A program made the position numbers and the translations under genes. Positions 31,393 through 40,130 of a DNA stretch of 42,612 bases are shown piece by piece. Numbering within the stretch: the stretch's first letter is position 1; each line of letters begins with the position of its first letter. The stretch spans positions 1 to 42,612 of the forward strand of contig CAYHTR010000002.1 of the NCBI GenBank assembly GCA_964359745.1. The letters run 5' to 3'. Below the pieces are notes generated by a model. The model was given only the letters and a program-made list of their open reading frames with translations. It was not told where the DNA came from and ran no database searches. Source of the stretch: JANLHG01 sp964359745 (GTDB lineage Bacteria > Patescibacteriota > Minisyncoccia > Phycocordibacterales > PALSA-1337).

Positions 31393-32426
31393 ATCTTTTC
31401 GTATTGTTTAATTAAATCACAGATTTTTTCAGCGTCAGCCAAACTAACCTTATGATGCATCGGCAAAAGCATATAATGATTTTCTATTTCGTCCATTTTT
31501 TTTAATTTTTGTCTTCCACCAAAAAGTGTATATTGGTCATTTCTATAATGATGAACTCCTGTATCAATACCTTTATCTTTTAAAAACTTCATAAGTCCTT
31601 TTCTGTCTTTAACCAAAACCGAACAAAACCAAATACCAGTAATGGCGTTATGTTTTTTATAAACTTCCATTAATTTTTTTCTATGAGCAATTATCTTATC
31701 AACCACCGCAAGGTTTCCCCGACCAATGGCTGCGCTCACATCATTCATATGGTATTTATAGCCTGCTTCTAAAAGGTCCGTATCGCCAAGCTTTTGTTTC
31801 TGTTCCCTATCATATCCAAACCAACGCAATCTTTTGCCTTTATTATGGAATTCTTCGTTTTTGCAAATAAGCATTCCACCATCACCACTAGTCAAAGTTT
31901 TAATAGCTTGAAGCGACACACAAGTAAAATCTGCTTTACCCCAATAATCAGAACCAACAACTTGCGCCGCATCTTCTATTAAAATAATATTTTTTGATTT
32001 TGCTATTTCAAGTAATTCTTTCAAACCGCGATTATTTCCTCCAAAATGAACAAAAACAATAGCTTTTGTATTTGGTGTAATTTTTCTTTTTACATCTTCA
32101 ATATCAACATTTAAATCATAATCCGTATCAGCAAAAATAATTTTTGCTTTGCGACGAAAAAGTGGAATATTTGTGGCAGTGCAAGTAAGTACAGGGGTAA
32201 TCACTTCATCTCCTTCTTTTATACCAGCTAGTTCATAAGCCAATTCAAGAGCACTGGTGCCAGAATTAACCGCCAATACTCGCTCAAATCCAAATTTTTT
32301 TGCAAATTCCTGTTCAAATTTTTTAACTTCCGGACCTTCAGCAATTTGTCCGCTACGAAGCACACGAACAGTATTAAATATCGCTTGCCAACTAACATAG
32401 GGTGTAAATAATTTTATTTTTCGCAT
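31389..32426 (-). CDS. DegT/DnrJ/EryC1 family sugar aminotransferase
   Basis: The 345-aa PLP enzyme has VNSGTSALELAYELAGI, DEVITPVLTCTATNIPLF, IEDAAQVVGS (Asp binding PLP) and SLQAIKTLTSGDGGML with the Schiff-base lysine. It would aminate a keto-sugar nucleotide, plausibly the product of the neighbouring epimerase/dehydratase. ATG 32426 is chosen; a longer frame from 32471 lies inside the upstream gene. The remaining overlap with that gene is 13 bp. Confidence 0.86.
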   Translation of the reverse strand: MRKIKLFTPYVSWQAIFNTVRVLRSGQIAEGPEVKKFEQEFAKKFGFERVLAVNSGTSALELAYELAGIKEGDEVITPVLTCTATNIPLFRRKAKIIFADTDYDLNVDIEDVKRKITPNTKAIVFVHFGGNNRGLKELLEIAKSKNIILIEDAAQVVGSDYWGKADFTCVSLQAIKTLTSGDGGMLICKNEEFHNKGKRLRWFGYDREQKQKLGDTDLLEAGYKYHMNDVSAAIGRGNLAVVDKIIAHRKKLMEVYKKHNAITGIWFCSVLVKDRKGLMKFLKDKGIDTGVHHYRNDQYTLFGGRQKLKKMDEIENHYMLLPMHHKVSLADAEKICDLIKQYEKI

Positions 32427-33322
32427 AAATATTCTTTTAGTCCTTCTTCGAACGTGTAAAGTGGTTTCCAACCAAGTTCCATAATTCTACCATTATCCAT
32501 TTGATATTTCATATCCATACCCGGACGATTATTTGGATGAGTAATTACTTTTTTTCCAGTCACCATTTCCGCTTTTTCAATTAACTGACGCACTGTCAAA
32601 CCATCGTTCAAAGTAACATTATAGGTTTGATTACCTTTTTCCAAAATCAAATCAATTGCTGGCGGAATATTTTTCACATAAATATACTCTCTGTATCCAG
32701 TTCCTTCGTTATGAAGTGGAATTGAGTAACCATTTTCAATTGATTCTTTTATAGCCGGCATAATTTTTCTCTTGTCTTGTCTTGGTCCAAATACATTACA
32801 AAATCTAGTTTCAGCAGTTTTATTTTTCAATTGCTCATATGTATTTTCATAAGTAATTCTCAATAATGAACCAACTGCTTTTGAACAAGAATAAGGATTC
32901 TTGGGGAAAATCATATCATCTTCTTTCTTTCTATTTTCACATTCTCCATAAACTTCATCTGTTGAAACATAAATAAATTTTTTAAGATTAGGCAAATGTC
33001 TGCACGCTTCAAACATATGAATATTCCCCATAATATTTTTCTTAAGAGTTCGATAAGATTCGCGTATAGAATAATCCACATCGCTCATTGCTGCTGCGTG
33101 AATTACATAATCTGGATTTTCATCCATAACCACATCGATAATTTCTGGATCAGCTATATGTATATCAATATATTTAAAAGAATCATCTATAATTTCAGGA
33201 TGACTGCCTGTAGATTTATTATCCATCACAACTACTTCATATCCTTTTTTAACAAAATATTCAGTAACGTGAGAAAAAATAAATCCCAACCCGCCAGTAA
33301 TAAGAATTTTGCCTTTTTTCAT
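32414..33322 (-). CDS. NAD-dependent epimerase/dehydratase with an altered NAD motif
   Basis: The 302-aa extended SDR has STDEVYGE (Ser and DE of dehydratases) and YSCSKAVGSLL with the Tyr-Lys pair. RFCNVFGPRQ and a C-terminal substrate domain follow. The N-terminal cofactor loop is GGLGFIFSH, where the third Gly of GxxGxxG is Phe, which should weaken or change NAD binding. STDE plus the downstream DegT aminotransferase suggest an NDP-sugar 4,6-dehydratase or epimerase feeding an amino sugar. TATAAT (33339-33334) lies 11 nt before the ATG inside a 24-bp gap. Confidence 0.82.
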   Translation of the reverse strand: MKKGKILITGGLGFIFSHVTEYFVKKGYEVVVMDNKSTGSHPEIIDDSFKYIDIHIADPEIIDVVMDENPDYVIHAAAMSDVDYSIRESYRTLKKNIMGNIHMFEACRHLPNLKKFIYVSTDEVYGECENRKKEDDMIFPKNPYSCSKAVGSLLRITYENTYEQLKNKTAETRFCNVFGPRQDKRKIMPAIKESIENGYSIPLHNEGTGYREYIYVKNIPPAIDLILEKGNQTYNVTLNDGLTVRQLIEKAEMVTGKKVITHPNNRPGMDMKYQMDNGRIMELGWKPLYTFEEGLKEYLCEK

Positions 33323-33346
33323 AATTAAGACCTATTATAGCATTTT

Positions 33347-34024
33347 TTAGAATTTCAGCATTTCGTCCTTCTTAATTGTTTCTTTGCGTATAAAAGCGAT
33401 ACTATCAGCTATATAAATAGCCCGAACATTATCATATCGAGAAGATTTGATCTCTAATGTTTTTATTTTGTTTTTAATGCGATTAAATAATGATGCACGC
33501 GGACTTTGAATCGCCCAATAATGCATACCGTCAATAATCTTTTTGATGAGACTAATTGCTGTATAAACACGTCCTTTTTTACCTCCAAATTCATACCAGT
33601 AAGAAGTGTGTAAATCTTCTATGACATATATTCCACTTTCTTTAAGTAAAGGAAAAAGAGTATTAAATGTAATAATCTGCTGTTTCATTGTATGTCCTCC
33701 GTCGTCAATAACGATATCAAAAGGACCTTCTTTATTTTCAACTGATCTCAAAAAATTACTATCTTCCTGACTTCCAATATATATTTTTATATTTTCGCCT
33801 TCATATTTTTGACAAGATTCATCAATATCAATACCGATAATTTTAACTTGCGGAAAAAATTCTTTCCAGGTATATAATGATCCGCCTCCCTGCACTCCTA
33901 TTTCGAGCAAGCGTATCGGTTTGTCTTTATAACCTGCAAACATAAAATCATATTCAGCATAATAATTTGCTAATTTTCGAATTGTACCTCTCTTTTTTTG
34001 TCGAGCTGCTTCAATTAGTTTCAT
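33347..34024 (-). CDS. Class I SAM methyltransferase, MycE/CmcI-like
   Basis: The 225-aa protein has LLEIGVQGGGSLYTWKEFFP (motif I), GIDIDESC, and FDIVIDDGGHTMKQQIITFNTLFPLL, where the DDGGH segment supplies metal-ligand residues. VIEDLHTSYWYE follows. This pattern resembles metal-dependent sugar O-methyltransferases such as MycE. It overlaps the upstream membrane protein gene by 14 bp. It likely methylates a sugar of the glycan. Confidence 0.78.
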   Translation of the reverse strand: MKLIEAARQKKRGTIRKLANYYAEYDFMFAGYKDKPIRLLEIGVQGGGSLYTWKEFFPQVKIIGIDIDESCQKYEGENIKIYIGSQEDSNFLRSVENKEGPFDIVIDDGGHTMKQQIITFNTLFPLLKESGIYVIEDLHTSYWYEFGGKKGRVYTAISLIKKIIDGMHYWAIQSPRASLFNRIKNKIKTLEIKSSRYDNVRAIYIADSIAFIRKETIKKDEMLKF

Positions 34025-35351
34025 ATATACGATTAATTATACGCCAAAATCCTGTGGAAAAAAGAAGTAAAATAAATGGAAAAGCTTGAATTGCATAACG
34101 AGCGTTTCCAGCCGGACCAGCAAGAAACATTAAATAAATCGGGATAAATAACAATATCCAAACATATAAATTTCTTTTTTCTTTCCAAAATCCATATAAT
34201 ACGATTATATACATAAAAATCATAACTATTCTTTCAATCATTTTCCACCAATCTTTAGTAATACTATAAAAAAATAATTTCCATTCTTTATTCATCAAAT
34301 AATATATAGCTCCTGGTTCAAAAGAAGTGCGTATATTCATAGACGAACGATATGTGTTTAAAACCTCTTGTATAGGAGAGGAAAATAAAAAAGGAATAGA
34401 TGATTCTATGTGATATATTGAATATGAAAATGGAGATGATAATATAATTTTTTCCGCAACACCTGAAACCTGTTCTGAATATTTTAAATATTTCCATTCA
34501 TCTTGTGGTATTCCTATCTTTTTTTCCAAAATAATTCTTTCTTCAATAATACTAGTATGGTTAATATGAGATAAAAATGAAGGAACTGCATAATAAGCAA
34601 GATTAATAGCTTTAAAAGAGGAAAAATCCGCAACACCAGTCAATCTATAATTTCTTATAATCCAAGGCAAAACTGCAAGAAAAATTATGCTAACCATTAT
34701 GATAACTGATTTTAATTTATCTCTAAAAGAAATTTTTGAAATGAAAAATGGTGCAATAAAAATAGGTAAAGCGAATATTCCCATTGGTCTAACATAAATA
34801 GCAATACCAAACAATAATGATGCTAATATAATCTTATATATATTTTCTTTGTTTGAAGAAACAACCAGATATAAACCTAATAAAAATAAAAATAAAAAAA
34901 GAATATCTGTAAGGATAACAAGCGATAAATATAAAGTAACTGGATTAAGCAAAAAAATTATAGATGACATTTCCCCCACTTTTCTTGAAAAAAATAATAT
35001 ACCTATTTTCCTTATTAAAATAGAAATCAAAAACACCAGAATAATTTGAATAAAAGTAACGGTAAAATACCCACCAAATGACTTAAAAATGGCCACAAAT
35101 GCTGGGTATCCAGGAGCTCTTAATGTTTCGGCTTTCTCGTTAAGAACAAAACCATTACCTGAAATTATTGATTCTGACAAATTAGCGTATTCCTGACTAT
35201 CTTCTCGTAAAACAGGCAATGTGGGGCTAATTCCTTGTGTTTTCTGTATATTTGAGAGATGAATAGTAAATAACCATAGTAAAAAATATATAATAAAAAT
35301 AGAGAAAAATAATATTTTAAATAATTTAGACCAATCTCTAATTTCTTTCAT
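34011..35351 (-). CDS. GT39/PMT-like membrane glycosyltransferase
   Basis: This 446-aa polytopic protein has a first helix at about 10-30. An extracytoplasmic loop with LREDSQEYANLSESIISGNGF and TLRAPGYPAF carries the acidic residue and Pro-rich pattern of GT-C enzymes of the GT39/ArnT type. About nine more helices follow. Such enzymes use polyprenyl-phosphate sugars on the outer face of the membrane. It overlaps the upstream fusion gene by 4 bp. Confidence 0.76.
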   Translation of the reverse strand: MKEIRDWSKLFKILFFSIFIIYFLLWLFTIHLSNIQKTQGISPTLPVLREDSQEYANLSESIISGNGFVLNEKAETLRAPGYPAFVAIFKSFGGYFTVTFIQIILVFLISILIRKIGILFFSRKVGEMSSIIFLLNPVTLYLSLVILTDILFLFLFLLGLYLVVSSNKENIYKIILASLLFGIAIYVRPMGIFALPIFIAPFFISKISFRDKLKSVIIMVSIIFLAVLPWIIRNYRLTGVADFSSFKAINLAYYAVPSFLSHINHTSIIEERIILEKKIGIPQDEWKYLKYSEQVSGVAEKIILSSPFSYSIYHIESSIPFLFSSPIQEVLNTYRSSMNIRTSFEPGAIYYLMNKEWKLFFYSITKDWWKMIERIVMIFMYIIVLYGFWKEKRNLYVWILLFIPIYLMFLAGPAGNARYAIQAFPFILLLFSTGFWRIINRIYETN

Positions 35352-36577
35352 ACAAATTTTATTTTACGAGCGGCAAAAATCGTCATTTTGAGAAGGAGCC
35401 AACCATGTTTCCATCTACTTATATTTGTCACACCATATTTTCTTTCTTTGTAATGTATAGGCATATCAATAATTTTCAAATTAAGCTTCACTGCTCCAAA
35501 AAGCAAATCAAAATCTCCAAATGGATCAAAGTCACCAAAAAATGACCTATTTTTCTTAATATTTTCATAATCTCTTTTCCATAAAACTTTAGTCCCGCAA
35601 AGCGTATCTTTTATAGGCTGACCTAATATTGAACTAAAAGAAAATGAAAAAAATTTATTTCCAAAAATATTTAAAATCCTCATTGACTCTTTTTCCATCG
35701 GATATATCAATCTGGAACCATTTATAAAATCGCCTTTATTTGTAGTTATAGCTTCATAAAACTTATATATTTCATCAGCAGGCACAGTCATATCTGCGTC
35801 ATAAATTGCCAAAATATCCCCTTTTGCCATATCAAAACCCTTACGAACAGCATCACCTTTGCCCTTTCCATCTTGAATTGCGTATCTTATATTTTTATTA
35901 TTGGAATATTTTTTTATTTCTTCCAAAGTATTATCGGAAGAATGACCTTCTATGAATATAATTTCGGTAAATGAACCGAGTTTTGGTAATTCTTTTATTA
36001 TTTTTGCTATAGTTCCAGCTTCATTTCTAGCAGGAACAATAACAGACAGTGAATATAACTTAGTGCGTGATGAATGTATTTTTTTTCTAAACACTAAATA
36101 ATGAAAAATACCTAATCTTGAAAATGGAAAAACATTTGAAACAAATTTATTAAAAAAAGCGGATATTAAAGGAATATATTTAGGCATTATCATTTTTGTG
36201 CCAGATTTTACTGTTTCTAATCCAGCTAAATGAGCAAAATTTATAATATCCAATTTTGAAAGCCAATTTTGTTTCGTCATTGGTTTCCTTAACCCTAGTT
36301 TTGAAGCTAAAACCAAAATCGGCTCCCATAAAACATTATATTGAGTAATTATAATGCGTCCGTCATTATTAGTGAGAGTTGAAACATCTTTCAAGAATTT
36401 TTCCACATCAAAAACATATCCCAAAATATCAGAAGCAATTATATAATCATAATTTTTATCTGTATTAGAAAAATCAAGCTTGTTATATTCAATATCAAAA
36501 ACCTTTTTATTAGAAGGAACTAGAAAATTTATAAAAGACCTGACATATTTGTGATAATAACCATTTTTATTATTCAT
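35348..36577 (-). CDS. Methyltransferase-GT2 fusion with truncated methyltransferase domain
   Basis: This 409-aa protein has a C-terminal GT2 domain from about residue 176 (SLSVIVPARNEAGTI, IEGHSSDNT, IYDADMTVP with DAD at 260-262, DTLCGTKVLWKRDY). An N-terminal part of about 165 aa resembles the methyltransferase half of known SAM-methyltransferase/GT2 fusions (YIIASDILGYVFDVEKFL, NVLWEPILVLASKLGL, NWLSKLDIINFAHLAGLE). The Gly-rich SAM motif I and surrounding strand are missing: VFDIEYNKLDF stands where about 45 aa with GxGxG would be. The methyltransferase is probably inactive or structural, and the GT2 looks intact. It overlaps the next gene by 4 bp. Confidence 0.84.
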   Translation of the reverse strand: MNNKNGYYHKYVRSFINFLVPSNKKVFDIEYNKLDFSNTDKNYDYIIASDILGYVFDVEKFLKDVSTLTNNDGRIIITQYNVLWEPILVLASKLGLRKPMTKQNWLSKLDIINFAHLAGLETVKSGTKMIMPKYIPLISAFFNKFVSNVFPFSRLGIFHYLVFRKKIHSSRTKLYSLSVIVPARNEAGTIAKIIKELPKLGSFTEIIFIEGHSSDNTLEEIKKYSNNKNIRYAIQDGKGKGDAVRKGFDMAKGDILAIYDADMTVPADEIYKFYEAITTNKGDFINGSRLIYPMEKESMRILNIFGNKFFSFSFSSILGQPIKDTLCGTKVLWKRDYENIKKNRSFFGDFDPFGDFDLLFGAVKLNLKIIDMPIHYKERKYGVTNISRWKHGWLLLKMTIFAARKIKFV

Positions 36578-36580
36578 AAT

Positions 36581-38275
36581 TTAATTAAATAATTTTCTAT
36601 TACCATTTTTACAATCAAAGATATAGCCATTTATATTTTTATCCTGTGTTTCAAATACCGTTCTGCATGATTGCAAATATTTCCAATAAATAGAATTGGG
36701 GTCAATTAGCGGAAAATCCACAACAGAATAATAGCCCTTATATTCGCTGAATTTTCCAATATTGCTTTGTGCGAACATTGGTGCCACATAGAATCTTCTA
36801 GCATATTTTTTAGAATCATTTAATTCATATCCGGCAATATCGTAATATGTAATAACTTTGTCAATTTTAGGATTATTAATAACTTCATTTGTTACCGCAT
36901 ACGCCACTTTATTGACACTACCATATATTTTTCCAAACAAATATTCTTCATTCAGTGTTAAATTATATGCGAGAGCAGAAAATATAAAAACAGCTAGAGC
37001 AATTTTTTTGTGAGATTCTTGCTTCATTAATCTATATATCACAACACTTCCTATTGAAATCATAAACCCAATAACAACATATGATACCAATACATAAAAT
37101 CCGATTGGTCCTGAACCACCTGTAATCGGAATAAGAAAATTCAAATCAAACGATTTAAGTTTGTCTATATAAACATTTTTTGGATAAAGTGGTAATATCG
37201 CATAGTTATAAAAAAAGGGAATAAAAGTAATCACTACAAAAAAAGTTACTATTCCATAAAATCTGACTGACATATCTTTTATTTTTAATCTCCATTTATC
37301 GGCAAGAATGGAGCCTGTAATTATAGATGACGGAATAATAAGAAACATCATATACCGTTCAATTGTTCTATTTGTGAAATCAAACACCACGAAATAAAAA
37401 AGTATATTATATAAGAGAAGAATAAGCCAAAAACGATAGCGACGAATATATTCACTAGATGAGAAAACAAGAATATAAAGTCCTAGCAAAATTGGTGAAG
37501 CAAGCACTAGAGATTTTGTCCCCAAAAAAAGCACTTGGAAATAATCTCTAGAAGCAAAATTTAAAAAGCCGAATTTTGTAACATTTTGCAAAAAACGAGT
37601 GGCATGTTCAATATTTAAAACATATTTCATTATCAATACCATAATTGCCAATATAGCAGTGATACCCATAAAAATACCCACAGAAACCAATACTAATTTT
37701 TTACTTGGTTTTCTACGAATACAGTATTCGGTAATGAGAGCGCCAAGCACAAGCGCAAACGAAAGTTTAATAAGAAAACCAAAAATAATTGAAATTATAA
37801 ACGCTGTAATCCATAACCTTTGTTTTTTATTTCTGATATTAGAAAAATCTATTCTATAAAAACAATAAATAGCAATAATACTTGCTAGAGGTAAAAGCGC
37901 ACCATCAATATCAACTTGAGTGCTAGCGACAAAATTATAAACACTTATAAATAAAATACCCACCGTCCACCAAGCTGCTTTTCTGCTATAAAGTTTAGAT
38001 GTAAGAAAAAATATACCAAGCAATAACAATGAGCTAATAATTATTGGTAAAAGTCGCAAATGATCATAACCAAAAACCACACCTATAATATGATATAAAA
38101 AACCAACAAGTGGGGGGTGATCACTTTCATAATTCAAACCATAAGACGGATCAACAATCATCACCCATTTATATTCATCTTGATGATACATTTGACCAAA
38201 AGCCAAAAAACGAGATAGAAAAAATATCAAGACAATTGCAATAATAAGCCAATTTTTCTTCAATTTTTCTTTCAT
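36581..38275 (-). CDS. GT39/PMT-family membrane glycosyltransferase
   Basis: This 564-aa polytopic protein has an N-terminal helix and a loop with YHQDEYKWVMIVD and DHPPLVGFLYHIIG. The acidic pair and HPP motif are typical of protein O-mannosyltransferase/ArnT-like GT39 enzymes. About ten helices follow, then a soluble C-terminal domain of about 130 aa. It would take a sugar from a polyprenyl-phosphate donor, such as the products of the DPM1-like genes here. It leads the minus-strand operon down to 25.4 kb, with a promoter ending 7 nt before the ATG. Confidence 0.82.
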   Translation of the reverse strand: MKEKLKKNWLIIAIVLIFFLSRFLAFGQMYHQDEYKWVMIVDPSYGLNYESDHPPLVGFLYHIIGVVFGYDHLRLLPIIISSLLLLGIFFLTSKLYSRKAAWWTVGILFISVYNFVASTQVDIDGALLPLASIIAIYCFYRIDFSNIRNKKQRLWITAFIISIIFGFLIKLSFALVLGALITEYCIRRKPSKKLVLVSVGIFMGITAILAIMVLIMKYVLNIEHATRFLQNVTKFGFLNFASRDYFQVLFLGTKSLVLASPILLGLYILVFSSSEYIRRYRFWLILLLYNILFYFVVFDFTNRTIERYMMFLIIPSSIITGSILADKWRLKIKDMSVRFYGIVTFFVVITFIPFFYNYAILPLYPKNVYIDKLKSFDLNFLIPITGGSGPIGFYVLVSYVVIGFMISIGSVVIYRLMKQESHKKIALAVFIFSALAYNLTLNEEYLFGKIYGSVNKVAYAVTNEVINNPKIDKVITYYDIAGYELNDSKKYARRFYVAPMFAQSNIGKFSEYKGYYSVVDFPLIDPNSIYWKYLQSCRTVFETQDKNINGYIFDCKNGNRKLFN

Positions 38276-38282
38276 TAATGTA

Positions 38283-38312
38283 ATTCTATCAATTTTCTTC
38301 GCATTTTGTAAA
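38283..38312 (-). promoter_or_regulatory. Promoter of the GT39 gene
   Basis: TTTACA (38312-38307), 18-nt spacer, TAGAAT (38288-38283), then 7 nt to ATG 38275. Predicts a leaderless mRNA. Confidence 0.6.
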
Positions 38313-38403
38313 TATTTTTAAGATTTCGCAAAACTTCTGACCAAACAGAGACCTTGCTGGCGCGCAGTTAGTGCCCGACGTAGCGCCCAGGTTGTGGGCC
38401 CCG
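38311..38403. repeat. GC-rich repeat element, copy 1
   Basis: An AT-rich flank and AAAACTTCTGACCAAACAGA (from 38330) lead into a GC-rich core (38359-38388). The flank matches copy 2 in direct orientation (AAAACTTCT...GAGACC, 21 of 24), while the 30-bp core matches copy 2 in inverted orientation (25 of 30). Confidence 0.75.
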
Positions 38404-38409
38404 CAGCCC

Positions 38410-38419
38410 NNNNNNNNNN
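38410..38419. other. Assembly gap (10 N)
   Basis: Ten undetermined bases between two copies of a GC-rich repeat. The true length may differ. Confidence 0.98.
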
Positions 38420-38500
38420 ATATTTTAATGATTTCCAAAAACTTCTCACAAAACCGAGACCTGGCGGGCGCTAAGTCCGCCCCTAACTCCGCGCCAAGTT
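38420..38500. repeat. GC-rich repeat element, copy 2
   Basis: Contains AAAACTTCTCACAAAACCGA and a GC-rich core at 38466-38495. The core enters the 3' end of the GT2 gene at 38446-39111. Confidence 0.75.
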
Positions 38501-39111
38501 ACTGGCACCTCAAGCACTTTATAACTCTTCCTGTAAGCCAAAATCATCAATTCCGTGTCCCAAAACCAACCATTGTCTGTGGTTTGTGGAATAAGCTCAT
38601 GAACAATTTTTTTACTCATTGCCTTGAAACCGCATTGAGCATCTTTAAAATTAACTCTGAGCACAATTTGCAATAAAATATTATAAATTCGTGAAAGCAG
38701 TTTGCGTTTAAAGCTACGTTTAGCATCAGCAAATTTCACATATCTCGAACCAGTTACTAGATCATAACCTTCGACAACTTTAGAAATAATAAAAGAAAAA
38801 TCCTTCAAGTCAGTTGCTAAATCAGCGTCCATATATGTATAAATATCAAAATCTGGTTGATGTGCCCATGCCTTTCTCATAGCAATGCCTCTACCAGGAT
38901 CAAAAACCTGGTCAATTACAATAAATGGGTATTTTTCTTTAAGATTTTGAGCTATTGCCCAAGTTTTATCATTTGAATTATTATCTATTATTAAAATATT
39001 CCAAGAAAATTGTGAAAGATTATTTTTGGCATATTCAACAACAGCAAAAATATTTTTTTCTAAAACAACTTCTTCATTATGACAGGGAATAGTTATAAGT
39101 AATTTAATCAT
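38446..39111 (-). CDS. GT2 glycosyltransferase (ALG5/DPM-like) with a repeat-derived C-terminus
   Basis: This 221-aa GT-A protein has LLITIPCHNEEVVLEKNI, LIIDNNSNDKT, YTYMDADLATD (DAD motif), VTGSRYVKFADAKRS and DAQCGFKAMSKKIV. It resembles polyprenyl-phosphate glucose/mannose synthases. After the conserved EVPVTW the frame runs into the GC-rich repeat and ends RGVRGGLSARQVSVL, which matches no family tail. Relatives normally continue for some residues with a Lys/Arg-rich segment. The gene is therefore probably shortened at its 3' end by repeat insertion or misassembly beside the gap. Most of the catalytic domain is intact. It overlaps the upstream GT4 gene by 4 bp. Confidence 0.8.
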   Translation of the reverse strand: MIKLLITIPCHNEEVVLEKNIFAVVEYAKNNLSQFSWNILIIDNNSNDKTWAIAQNLKEKYPFIVIDQVFDPGRGIAMRKAWAHQPDFDIYTYMDADLATDLKDFSFIISKVVEGYDLVTGSRYVKFADAKRSFKRKLLSRIYNILLQIVLRVNFKDAQCGFKAMSKKIVHELIPQTTDNGWFWDTELMILAYRKSYKVLEVPVTWRGVRGGLSARQVSVL

Positions 39112-40130
39112 GACATTGAATATAACTTTTCAGCTAAAATAGCCAAACTATGATTAGCAACAACAATCTCACGGAGATACTTGCCGATATTTAATCGTTC
39201 ATTTGGCGATAAAATGATTGCTTCTTTTATTTTGAGAGCAAGATCATCCGAATCCCCTTCTTTAAAAACCAATATTTTGCGATATTCTTCTTTTATTATA
39301 CCTTTAAATCCTTCATTGCTTGCAATTACAACTCTCTCGCAAGCCATTGCTTCAAAGATTGTCTTATCAAAACTGCCACTTTTTGTCATATTAACAAAAA
39401 TAGCATTATTATTATAAATTTTAACACTATCTCTATTCGCCACAGCTTTTTCAAAGTTAATATTTTCGGCATTATTTTTTAATGTTTCATAATAAAGCGC
39501 ATCTTTTTCAAGAGCATCACCAACCAAAGTAACATTTGTATGAATTCCCTCACCATCAGTTTTATTTATTGCTTCAATGAGTATGTGAGTGTTCTTAATT
39601 GGGGAAATTCGCCCCAGAAAAAGTATAGAATTTGTATCGCATTTTTGACCATAGTTTATAAAAAGTTCTGTATCAATTCCCACAGACATTTTAATGGCCT
39701 TTTTTCTTTTGGCAAAATATGACTGCGGTGAAGTATATAAGAGAATATCCGCAAAATACGACGCCACACGAGCATATATATTGGCTAATGGATGATTATA
39801 CCAGAACATAATTTTTTTTCTAAGAATTTTCCATATCAAAGCTCCGAGCAAAACATATTCTTTATTCATATGAACAAAAACCACATCATAAGAATTTCTT
39901 TCCTGCCAAATAATTTTCAAAAATCGCGTCACATATCCGATACGAGAAACTCCATTTTCTTTACCTAAAGAAAAAACTTTTACATTTTCCGACAAATCAA
40001 ATTCTCCTTTACCAAGACAAATAACCGTTATTTTTGAAAAATGTCGCGCAAACTCTTTTAGCCAACCATGAAAAAAACCCAACACATCATCATTAATATC
40101 AACCTTTTGTGTAACAATAAGAATTCTCAT
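39108..40130 (-). CDS. Glycosyltransferase family 4 protein
   Basis: This 340-aa GT-B protein begins RILIVTQKVDINDDVLGFFHGWLKEFARHF. It has SILFLGRISPIKNTHILIEAI in the C-terminal domain and a variant retaining motif in GSFDKTIFEAMACERVVIASNEGFKGI. It overlaps both neighbours by 4 bp, so it is translated within a tight GT operon. It probably adds one sugar to the lipid-linked glycan. Confidence 0.84.
   Translation of the reverse strand: MRILIVTQKVDINDDVLGFFHGWLKEFARHFSKITVICLGKGEFDLSENVKVFSLGKENGVSRIGYVTRFLKIIWQERNSYDVVFVHMNKEYVLLGALIWKILRKKIMFWYNHPLANIYARVASYFADILLYTSPQSYFAKRKKAIKMSVGIDTELFINYGQKCDTNSILFLGRISPIKNTHILIEAINKTDGEGIHTNVTLVGDALEKDALYYETLKNNAENINFEKAVANRDSVKIYNNNAIFVNMTKSGSFDKTIFEAMACERVVIASNEGFKGIIKEEYRKILVFKEGDSDDLALKIKEAIILSPNERLNIGKYLREIVVANHSLAILAEKLYSMS

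Noticed and set aside
38371..38676. Open frame running on the plus strand through the ten N
   Set aside because: It crosses undetermined bases, lies in the repeat and is antisense to the GT2 gene. No family is recognisable.
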